Positions 1 to 5,818 of a stretch of 6,315 bases of DNA are shown here, piece by piece (position 1 is the first letter of the stretch; each line of letters starts with the position of its first letter). A program made the position numbers and the translations under genes. The stretch lies in assembly GCA_002686195.1 (NCBI GenBank), contig NZAS01000131.1, forward strand, positions 1 through 6,315. Reading direction: 5' to 3'. Below the pieces are notes generated by a model. The model did no database searches and had not been told where the DNA came from. It saw nothing but the letters and a program-made list of their open reading frames with translations. The DNA comes from Candidatus Pacearchaeota archaeon (lineage in GTDB: Archaea > Nanoarchaeota > Nanoarchaeia > Pacearchaeales > GW2011-AR1).

Positions 1-630
1 ATTAACAAAAAATCCACAATTTAATCCACTTTTTTTAAATTCAATAAAAATATCCATCATAATTTTGCGCTTTTCATCAAATCCGTTATTAACCCAACCT
101 CCCACGAAGCAAATATCATATTTATTATAACGGGTATCCTTCACAGGATTATAAGAAATAGAATCGAAACCCAAGTGAATAGTATGAACCTCTTTCCACT
201 TATAAAAATAATCCGGTACTACATCCCCAAATGTCCATAAAATTACATTCTCCATTTCATTTAAAGTGGCAATCATCCTGTCTGACGCTTGACATTGAAA
301 ATTAAGATGGGTACCCCATGGAGACGGAAACGTATTAGGTTGCACAAAGACAAATGTTTTGTAACTTCGCTCCGCTGCTATGAAGAATTTGGGACCTATA
401 TTTTCCACTAATGAGTCTGTGGCCATTATGATAAAGTCTTCTTCCCATTCAAGTCCGCCACCGGCCCTCGGAATTTCCAGAACATTACCACAGTCAGAGT
501 TGTCATAATAGTCGTGCTCAACACTGCGCGGGGCGTAAATCTCATATCCCATATGGTTCCATGCATTTTGAAAGCCTTTATATATCCAACGGCCAGCATG
601 GCTTGTATAAACTGGTAGGTATACTTTCAT
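1..630 (-). CDS. CgeB-like GT-B glycosyltransferase, C-terminus missing (partial)
   Basis: The reading frame is open from an ATG at 630-628 to the left edge, giving 210 residues without a stop. It starts MKVYLPVYTS, a typical first beta strand of a GT-B fold. Residues 11-32 (GRWIYKGF, then NAWNHMGYEIY) resemble the helix and 'lGHeV' strand of this class. Residues 152-179 carry an HLGFD segment, a YNP segment and then YDICFVGGW with a following KRK. This order matches the linker and start of the nucleotide-sugar domain in CgeB/DUF3880-type enzymes ('GvD..f.P...yDvsFvG...R'). The sugar-binding C-terminal half lies outside the window. A strong AGGAGG ribosome site 9 bases upstream supports the start, and only 2 bases separate it from the preceding gene. 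The donor and acceptor are unknown. The fold is likely, while the subfamily is inferred from motifs only. Confidence 0.7.
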   Translation of the reverse strand, partial: MKVYLPVYTSHAGRWIYKGFQNAWNHMGYEIYAPRSVEHDYYDNSDCGNVLEIPRAGGGLEWEEDFIIMATDSLVENIGPKFFIAAERSYKTFVFVQPNTFPSPWGTHLNFQCQASDRMIATLNEMENVILWTFGDVVPDYFYKWKEVHTIHLGFDSISYNPVKDTRYNKYDICFVGGWVNNGFDEKRKIMMDIFIEFKKSGLNCGFFVN

Positions 631-632
631 CG

Positions 633-1535
633 TTATAAACCTCCTATTTGGTGCAGCAACGTTTGCAGTCGAACTTTTGATTCGTGCTCTGCGAGAAATC
701 GTACATATCCAGCAGCCGATAGAGATTTAACAACTTGTGGATGCTTTAATAAGAATTGAGCTTTGTCATCAAATTCTTCAATCGCTTTAAAAGTTATAAT
801 CTCTTTATCAATTTCAAAAAATTCCTCTATACCTTCATGATATTCCGTTAATAATAGTCCGGCGCCGGCAGGTATTTCAAACATTCTTTGTTTCATTTGA
901 GTTTTTCCTTCAACATCGTTCATGTTAAAACTTAAATTTAAACCAATTTGTGTATTACAATGTGCAACAAACAGTTCTTGCTGACTAATTCCACTTAATT
1001 GTTCTATCGGCACTGTTGTCCTATCAAAGAACCCTTGACGAATGGGATTGGGGGCTCCAATAAAAGAAATATTTATCTCTTTTTCTACAAACGGTTTTAC
1101 CTGATAAAAAGTCGAATTAGCGTGCCATCCTCCTAATAATATGTTATTATACCCAATACTCTTATATTTTTCTATATATGAGGGTTCGGGAGTGGTACAC
1201 ACAGTAAAACACTCACAGGTTTCACGAGAAAAAGTCTCAAAGCGCCACGTATCATCACAAAACCAATTAAATGTCTTAGTTCTTCCAGATTGTGTTTCTT
1301 GTATAATCTCGTCCCAAGGCTCATGCGGTGCAATATCAGAGTTGTTAGTCATACAACAAAATATTAAATCTGGCTTAAACTTTTCAATTATTTTATTATA
1401 ATCTTTTTCTTCAGGATCCACCGTATCATACCAATAAACTTCATGTCCTAATTCTTTTAAAGGCAAATAAGTATACCAATAACCTGCATCGGGTATCCCT
1501 CGATATGTCTTGTTCAGTGTTAAAAGGATTTTCAT
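633..1535 (-). CDS. CgeB-like glycosyltransferase (DUF3880 / Glyco_trans_1_2 type)
   Basis: This 300-residue protein is predicted to be a cytoplasmic GT-B glycosyltransferase. The N-terminal domain (about 1-130) begins MKILLTLNKT and has KELGHEVYWYDT at 27-38, PDLIFCC at 55-61 and WFCDDTWRFE at 91-100. The last of these resembles the 'fD/DD.WR' stretch of DUF3880 proteins. The second domain opens with LGGWHANSTFYQ (134-145) and NISFIGAPNPIR (155-166). It contains the diagnostic C-terminal stretch MFEIPAGAGLLLTE at 218-231, followed by GIEEFFEIDKEIITF (235-249). CgeB proteins have 'fE.pAcGa.llt' and then 'leefF..gkEi..f' in this position. The ATG overlaps the stop of the preceding gene in an ATGA, and GGAAG lies about 7 bases upstream. 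Donor and acceptor sugars cannot be read from sequence. It resembles the next gene in order of motifs. Confidence 0.82.
   Translation of the reverse strand: MKILLTLNKTYRGIPDAGYWYTYLPLKELGHEVYWYDTVDPEEKDYNKIIEKFKPDLIFCCMTNNSDIAPHEPWDEIIQETQSGRTKTFNWFCDDTWRFETFSRETCECFTVCTTPEPSYIEKYKSIGYNNILLGGWHANSTFYQVKPFVEKEINISFIGAPNPIRQGFFDRTTVPIEQLSGISQQELFVAHCNTQIGLNLSFNMNDVEGKTQMKQRMFEIPAGAGLLLTEYHEGIEEFFEIDKEIITFKAIEEFDDKAQFLLKHPQVVKSLSAAGYVRFLAEHESKVRLQTLLHQIGGL
640..645 (-). promoter_or_regulatory. Ribosome binding site AGGAGG for the gene at 1-630
   Basis: A full AGGAGG on the minus strand ends 9 bases before the ATG at 630. It lies inside the last codons (Gly-Gly-Leu) of the upstream gene. A ribosome finishing that gene would cover this site, so the two genes are probably translationally coupled. 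Confidence 0.7.
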
Positions 1536-2368
1536 TCAAACACTTCCACTACTTTTTCAGGAATTCTCTCCCTCATTTCATATACAAGATCTATCAATTC
1601 TTTACCCTTAAGCTTAAACCAAGGCTCCTTAGAGGCCCCCACCATGTTATTGGTAATCAGCGACATGTTCATCATTCTGGCTTCGACGGCCACTCGCGAT
1701 AAAGTCTCGGGTGTTTGCGGCAAAAATACAAACTTCTCATTAGTTCCCAAGGCGGCTAAAAATTCACTATAAACTGGTTTTTGAATTAAGTCATATTCCA
1801 TATTTTTTGCTATACACAAATTAACCGCATCACGCGTATTTTTATGAGAAATGGCTGAATCCATTATGGAACATTTCGGCTCTTTGGGTTTGTCCGAAAT
1901 TTCTTCAATCATCTCTAGAGCAGAAACTGACCAAATATTGCCGCTTAAATTAATTAAATTAGATAAATCTGTGTTTTTTCTTATGATATCCATATGAAAT
2001 TGAGATTGACACAGCACAGCTTTCGCATTTTTATAAAAATCTAAATTAATAATATCTTCTTTGGGAGCCTTAAAATTTTCATAAGCTGCCGGGTTTCGAG
2101 TTTCAAGATACTTGTGATCGTGCTCATAGATAATATATTTTGTTTCTAAAAGTGCTTGTATACACTCTGAACGTAAATTGATAAAATTAGCAATAATAAA
2201 ATTGCTATTTTTGTTTTTATTAATAAAAGCCGGCGTAACTGCATGGCTTTGTATTTTTTCCACTGAATGTTTTTTTGAAATTAATATTTCTATGCATTCT
2301 TCGTTATTAAGCTCCCCTCCTCCTAGAATATGCTCAACAAAAAAATCAGCTATAAAAACAAATTTCAC
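1532..2368 (-). CDS. Short GT4-like glycosyltransferase, GTG start
   Basis: This 278-residue protein looks like a compact GT-B glycosyltransferase. It begins MKFVFIADFF, followed by a glycine-rich GGGELNNEE loop at 16-24, the usual N-terminal phosphate/acceptor loop of GT4 enzymes. YIIYEHDHKY (78-87) and AVLCQSQFH (117-125) fit the core strands of the N-domain. The C-domain has a SHKNT segment (174-178) and FLPQTPETLSRVAVEARM at 215-232. This holds the GT4 E-x7-E pair as E221 and E229, the expected donor-binding region. At 278 residues it is clearly shorter than the usual 350-420, and the reduction affects both domains. The start is GTG (2368-2366), preceded by AGGA with 6 bases of spacing, and overlaps the upstream stop as GTGA. 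No ATG lies near enough to keep the first strand. The protein ends in an ATGA overlap with the next gene. Substrates are unknown. Confidence 0.78.
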   Translation of the reverse strand: MKFVFIADFFVEHILGGGELNNEECIEILISKKHSVEKIQSHAVTPAFINKNKNSNFIIANFINLRSECIQALLETKYIIYEHDHKYLETRNPAAYENFKAPKEDIINLDFYKNAKAVLCQSQFHMDIIRKNTDLSNLINLSGNIWSVSALEMIEEISDKPKEPKCSIMDSAISHKNTRDAVNLCIAKNMEYDLIQKPVYSEFLAALGTNEKFVFLPQTPETLSRVAVEARMMNMSLITNNMVGASKEPWFKLKGKELIDLVYEMRERIPEKVVEVFE

Positions 2369-3708
2369 TCAATTTCCTGAACGTCTAAGCCTTCAATCCA
2401 AGATTCTACATTAAACTCTTCTTCATCAATAATTGCGGCCACAAATTCAGCATACATTCTTTCTTCAGAGAAGTTTTCTTGTAGTAATTCGCGATAATGC
2501 TCCACATTGGACGCAATAGAGCCTTCTGCATTCGAAACAATATCTTCATAGCATTGTCTCATTTGTTCTTTGGCTGATTGTTCTCGCGGATATGCCCACA
2601 TCGACTCTTTTGTTATGACACCCTCCCATGCCACTTCGGGGGGAATTGGTTGAATATCAAAAGAGATATTATAAAAATGCTCTTTTCTGTTTTCATCTAC
2701 CAAAAAATCCAATTGTCCGGACCAACCGGTAGACACAATGGGCATGCCGCTATAAGCTGCTTCGAAAATAGGAAGTCCAAACCCTTCTCCGTGGGTAAGC
2801 GTCACAAAAGCGTTCAACTTGGGATCAACATAGAGAGCATGTATTTCCTCGTCAGTCATATCTCCGTGCAGAAGATATACTTTACATTTTCTATCACCTA
2901 GCTGCTGTGTAAAGTTTTTTATTTCTTGAAAAACATGTTCTCTGTCTAAAACACAATTCTTCATTTTATTCGTTTTAACAACTAATCCTACTTCCTCGTC
3001 CTTAAACTCCTCAACAAACCATTTAATGGTGTGTAGTAGATTTTTACGAGGTCCCATTTGTGCCACAACTAAGAAGTTAAAATCACATTCTAAATCTAAT
3101 TCTAAATTCTCAATAGTTTCATACTTTTTAACTGGATAGTTGACAGTTGTTACCGGCGTCGTGAGTCTTAAGATCTTCTCCGGCGGCGTCTGCGCATCGT
3201 TGGGGACATCCTCAGGGTTCTGTCCATATTCTGTACTCTCGTATACATTCTTTGAATGATTGGACACTACCACAATCTTTTGTATCTGATTGCCTATTTC
3301 AATCCATTGTGGTGCCACTTGCGTTGTTTCAATGCCGGCAGTATACCCAATATTAATGGGAGCTATATTTTGCCATTCATTGGGAATCGTAACTTGAAGA
3401 GAAAGATCGAAACTTCCTCCCTGTTGTACGTAACCAATAGTCTTTTCAATCACTTGATCAATCCACAAACGTTCTTCATCTGTTTCCGACAACCAAGACG
3501 TCTGTCCCCATTGTAGTGGTTGAATAAAAATTTCAAAAAGATCTGGCCGGCTCATCAGAGCCCTCAATGCAAACCTAGTTTGTTCTCCGTATCCAGATCG
3601 AGTTAAAAGTGGTCCTTTTAATAAAATTCGTTTTCTCATTGTCTTTTTCTCTCCTATAGACGTATTAAAAGTTGTGTCGTGCATATACATGCGCGGCGTA
3701 GTCATCAT
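2365..3708 (-). CDS. GT4-family glycosyltransferase (start probably at 3639)
   Basis: From the outermost ATG the protein has 447 residues, but the homologous part begins at M24 (ATG at 3639-3637), which gives 424 residues. From there the protein reads MRKRILLKGPLL followed by TRSGYGEQ (36-43), the glycine loop of GT4 enzymes. The N-domain includes NIGYTAGIETTQ (119-130) and KIVVVSNHSKN (144-154). The C-domain starts near 208 with FNFLVVAQMGPRKN (210-223), where R221/K222 fit the donor-phosphate site. It continues with GLVVKT (241-246) and the signature HGEGFGLPIFEA (306-317), giving the E-x7-E pair E308 and E316. This is a retaining GT-B enzyme of unknown sugar specificity. A proline-rich acidic insert lies at about 163-180. 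It is a likely paralogue of the upstream gene, with which it shares the SGxGxQT loop. The first 23 residues have no family character and no well-spaced ribosome site. The gene ends in a 4-base GTGA overlap with the next one. Confidence 0.9.
   Translation of the reverse strand: MMTTPRMYMHDTTFNTSIGEKKTMRKRILLKGPLLTRSGYGEQTRFALRALMSRPDLFEIFIQPLQWGQTSWLSETDEERLWIDQVIEKTIGYVQQGGSFDLSLQVTIPNEWQNIAPINIGYTAGIETTQVAPQWIEIGNQIQKIVVVSNHSKNVYESTEYGQNPEDVPNDAQTPPEKILRLTTPVTTVNYPVKKYETIENLELDLECDFNFLVVAQMGPRKNLLHTIKWFVEEFKDEEVGLVVKTNKMKNCVLDREHVFQEIKNFTQQLGDRKCKVYLLHGDMTDEEIHALYVDPKLNAFVTLTHGEGFGLPIFEAAYSGMPIVSTGWSGQLDFLVDENRKEHFYNISFDIQPIPPEVAWEGVITKESMWAYPREQSAKEQMRQCYEDIVSNAEGSIASNVEHYRELLQENFSEERMYAEFVAAIIDEEEFNVESWIEGLDVQEIE
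2375..2378 (-). promoter_or_regulatory. Ribosome binding site AGGA supporting the GTG start at 2368
   Basis: AGGA stands 6 bases before the GTG on the minus strand, within the final codons of the upstream gene. Together with the GTGA stop/start overlap and the hydrophobic first strand encoded immediately after GTG, it supports GTG as the true start. Confidence 0.6.
3651..3655 (-). promoter_or_regulatory. Ribosome binding site AGGAG favouring the internal start at 3639
   Basis: AGGAG lies 11 bases before the ATG at 3639-3637, somewhat long but usable. For the outer ATG at 3708-3706, the only purine-rich stretch is AAGGA directly abutting the start codon, which is too close. Protein homology also begins at the inner methionine. 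Using the inner start leaves a 71-base gap (3640-3710) between the two GT4 genes. Confidence 0.5.
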
Positions 3709-3710
3709 CC

Positions 3711-4997
3711 TTAGGCTACTTCACGCAAATGCCAACGTTGATATCCTTTTCTATTTTCCCACGAGCCATGCTTCTCTATAACGTTATCCATTATTTCCAC
3801 CCACCTTTTTTCATATGTGTCAAAATTATAATTATTTTTAACATGTTGTATGCCTAAAGTGGACATCTTATTATAAGATTTTTTGGATGCCTTTAAAGCC
3901 TTTTTTAGTATTGTATTAAAATCTTCTTGTGAGATTCTATCTTCGTAAATGTATGGCACCTGGAGGGAACCAATTACTGCTTTTGATGTTGGTTGAATTC
4001 CCCATCCAAACCAATTTTCTCCATCTGTTACTTGCTCTTGTAGTCCTCCCGTCATATTAACAATGATAGGAGTTCCACACGACATGGATTCAAGCGTTGA
4101 CAGTCCAAAACCTTCAGCATCAGAGATATTAATCGTATAATCTGCTGCATTGTACATGTTAGCTAATTCTTCGGCAGTTGTTTTTTGTGTAGAGAGTAAA
4201 ACTTGCCCATCCGACACTCCCAAGTGTTCAATAATATGAGGCAAATCTTGCCCATGTTCATCTCTCGGATCCGTATGCATCAATAAACATGCTTTATCGT
4301 GACCCACTTCATCGAGAAATTCCTTAAACCACCACACCAAAGTTCCACTTTGTTTGCGGCGCGCATTGCGATTGTTCCACATAAAAATCTTTTTCTTAGG
4401 ATTCTTATAATTTACGCTGCTTTCTACTGTTATTCTATTTCTTAAAATTTCAACAATTTCCTTTTTTTCGTCTGTCTTAAATTTATGAAAAATGTTTGAA
4501 TTAACAGCATGAGGCACGTACATTGAAGATACTTCAGGCGCAACTTCTTGTAGAATAGCGTGAGTAACCTTAGAAATACAAGCTACCTCATCTGTTGAGC
4601 GATAGAACCCTCCATTAAAATGGGGGGCTGGAAAATTATCCCATACATGATAATATACCATAGGCATATTAGCACGAATTTCGTTCTCAATCTCCCACAA
4701 CCATCCATAAAATCTAGGATCTGTCATAAACCATAAGACGTCTGGTTTTTCTTTTTGTAAAATAGAACGAATTACGTCATGATTTCCATAGCCATCAATA
4801 GGAAAAATAATCCAATCTTCCTTCCATGGATCTATTTGTTGGGGTCTATAGTCGTTGTGTTTAACGGCGCCCCCTAAGCAGATAAACTGATAGCGCCCTG
4901 TCTTTAGGAGCGCTTCGATCATATACTTTGTTTGTGTCCCTACGCCTGACGGCGAAAGGGGGTGGTCTGATAAGACCAAAATCTTTTTCTTTGTCAT
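3711..4997 (-). CDS. GT4-family (group 1) glycosyltransferase
   Basis: This 428-residue protein has the usual length for a GT4 retaining glycosyltransferase with two Rossmann domains. The N-domain begins TKKKILVLSDHPLSPSGVGTQ (2-22), with the glycine loop at 17-20. It continues with KPDVLWFMTDPRFYGWLWE (84-102), MVYYHVWDNFP (113-123) and DEVACISK (136-143). VPHAVNSNIFH (161-171) is the classic 'pnGvd...f' linker. The C-domain has KKIFMWNNRNARRKQ (202-216), which carries the basic donor-phosphate residues, then LLMHTD (238-243). The signature DAEGFGLSTLESMSCGTPIIV (293-313) contains E295 and E303. The start ATG follows GAGG by 5 bases, and that site overlaps the stop of the nuclease gene, 7 bases upstream. 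No signal peptide or membrane segment is seen, so the enzyme is probably cytoplasmic. The substrate is unknown. Confidence 0.93.
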   Translation of the reverse strand: MTKKKILVLSDHPLSPSGVGTQTKYMIEALLKTGRYQFICLGGAVKHNDYRPQQIDPWKEDWIIFPIDGYGNHDVIRSILQKEKPDVLWFMTDPRFYGWLWEIENEIRANMPMVYYHVWDNFPAPHFNGGFYRSTDEVACISKVTHAILQEVAPEVSSMYVPHAVNSNIFHKFKTDEKKEIVEILRNRITVESSVNYKNPKKKIFMWNNRNARRKQSGTLVWWFKEFLDEVGHDKACLLMHTDPRDEHGQDLPHIIEHLGVSDGQVLLSTQKTTAEELANMYNAADYTINISDAEGFGLSTLESMSCGTPIIVNMTGGLQEQVTDGENWFGWGIQPTSKAVIGSLQVPYIYEDRISQEDFNTILKKALKASKKSYNKMSTLGIQHVKNNYNFDTYEKRWVEIMDNVIEKHGSWENRKGYQRWHLREVA

Positions 4998-5004
4998 TAA
5001 TACC

Positions 5005-5778
5005 TCATGGACAATGTTTAGTGTGTCTAAAATTACAATTATTGCAAGACAGTCTGTTTTTAATATACCGCCTATTCTTAATATTGTATAGGGCCTTGTG
5101 CAACATATTTAATGCGTTTTCAGTTTTACGCGGGCCGCTAGTAACTCTAAATAGTTCAACTCTGTTTTTCTTTGCAGTTCTCTTTAAAAGCGCGAAATGG
5201 GTTTCTACATCATTGGGATCAATCTTCATCTTCTGAGCGAAAAAATGTTTATACAGTGTGAGTTGGTATGTCACCATTTTGTCACTTCGACGGCGTGCAT
5301 CCCATCCCCACGAACACGTTTTCCAATCAAAAATGTGCACTTTATTGTCAGATGTTTTGACAATAGCGTCAATATATCCTTTAAACATGTAATTTTCATA
5401 ACCATCAATAGGCTCATAGAGGGGCAATTCTACAGACAAAACCTCATATTCATCAAAATATTCTTCTAAGGCATCTTCAATTTCGGGAAGTAATGCCTTA
5501 CCTTGTAGGCGCATTTCTCCTACAAGCCTTTTATCAATTTCTACATCATCATCTAATTTGCTTATACATTCCTCAAATTGTTCGATAAAGTAATTTTCAT
5601 TTACTTCTTCTTGAAGTAGCTTTTTCTCGCAAACATTATGAATTGCTGTTCCAAAAGCAGTATAAGCGTTTCCTTTGAATCCAGAGAGTTTTTCAATTCG
5701 TGTCAATTTATGGTAAAAAGCGCAAAACGCCCAATCTTTGAGTTCCGAATACGATATGTGTGGCAATTTAGTCTCCAA
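5005..5778 (-). CDS. Cas4/RecB-like PD-(D/E)XK nuclease with predicted Fe-S cluster
   Basis: This protein of 257 residues (253 with the inner start) has every element of the Cas4/AddB-type nuclease core. HISYSELKDWAFCAFYHKL (7-25) is the opening 'lSyS.l..w..Cp..y' motif. GTAIH follows at 43-47 with the metal-binding H47. D137 sits in FKGYIDAIV (132-140), and D151-W-K153 in HIFDWKTCSW (148-157) forms the D-x-K. The Q-motif MVTYQLTLYKHFF (168-180) comes next. Cysteines C19, C245, C248 and C256 fit the C...CxxC...C arrangement of 4Fe-4S nucleases such as Cas4, AddB and Dna2, with a slightly long last gap (7 residues). The family cleaves single-stranded or end DNA in recombination, repair and phage genome processing. 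No cas genes or repeats are nearby, so a CRISPR role is not supported. No ATG is available near the N-terminus: the start is TTG at 5778 or TTG at 5766. The exact DNA role is inferred. Confidence 0.9.
   Translation of the reverse strand: METKLPHISYSELKDWAFCAFYHKLTRIEKLSGFKGNAYTAFGTAIHNVCEKKLLQEEVNENYFIEQFEECISKLDDDVEIDKRLVGEMRLQGKALLPEIEDALEEYFDEYEVLSVELPLYEPIDGYENYMFKGYIDAIVKTSDNKVHIFDWKTCSWGWDARRRSDKMVTYQLTLYKHFFAQKMKIDPNDVETHFALLKRTAKKNRVELFRVTSGPRKTENALNMLHKALYNIKNRRYIKNRLSCNNCNFRHTKHCP
5773..5776 (-). promoter_or_regulatory. Alternative ribosome site GGAG for an inner TTG start at 5766
   Basis: GGAG lies 6 bases before a second in-frame TTG (5766-5764, codon 5 of the longer form), an optimal spacing. 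It would be retained in a transcript starting near 5783, with a leader of about 17 bases. The resulting protein would begin MPHISYSEL, still ahead of the first conserved motif. Confidence 0.4.
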
Positions 5779-5782
5779 ACTA

Positions 5783-5786
5783 TCCT
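5783..5786 (-). promoter_or_regulatory. Ribosome binding site AGGA for the TTG start at 5778
   Basis: AGGA stands 4 bases before TTG at 5778-5776, a short but workable spacing. A transcript made from the promoter at 5790-5818 would begin at about this point and largely lose the site. It would therefore function mainly on readthrough mRNA from the peptidase gene. Confidence 0.45.
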
Positions 5787-5789
5787 TTT

Positions 5790-5818
5790 ATTATAACCAC
5801 ATTTTTAGTTGTTGTCAA
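5790..5818 (-). promoter_or_regulatory. Consensus sigma70-type promoter (TTGACA-17-TATAAT)
   Basis: On the minus strand, TTGACA at 5818-5813 and TATAAT at 5795-5790 are separated by exactly 17 bases, so both hexamers and the spacing match the bacterial housekeeping consensus. The -35 box lies in the last codons of the peptidase gene (Leu-Asp-Asn) and the -10 box in the 26-base gap. By geometry, transcription would start near 5783. It would then serve the nuclease and the glycosyltransferases downstream. Activity is inferred from sequence only. Confidence 0.65.

Noticed and set aside
1141..1401. Plus-strand open frame of 86 codons
   Set aside because: It lies wholly antisense to the CgeB-like gene, has no ribosome site or recognisable domain, and the minus-strand protein explains the sequence.
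2578..2901. Plus-strand open frame of 107 codons
   Set aside because: It is antisense to the conserved C-domain of a GT4 gene, and its composition is that of a shadow frame.
3649..3667. Minus-strand stretch resembling a T7 RNA polymerase promoter (TAATACG, then TATAGG and AGAG)
   Set aside because: The two halves are 4 bases closer than in the T7 consensus, which would put them on the wrong helix face. It also coincides with the ribosome site of the GT4 gene, and nothing else suggests a T7-like source.
3681..3692. Small inverted repeat GCAT/ATGC in the gap or extension between the GT4 genes
   Set aside because: The stem is only 4 base pairs, is AT-containing and has no following T-run on the transcribed strand, so it is not a convincing terminator or operator.
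4928..5236. Plus-strand open frame of 102 codons
   Set aside because: It crosses the junction of two well-supported minus-strand genes and shows only low-complexity Phe/Leu/Ser residues without a motif.
5005..5778. CRISPR-associated Cas4 and a nearby CRISPR system
   Set aside because: No direct repeats and no other cas gene are visible. The cysteine spacing and context fit a general Cas4/RecB-like nuclease better.
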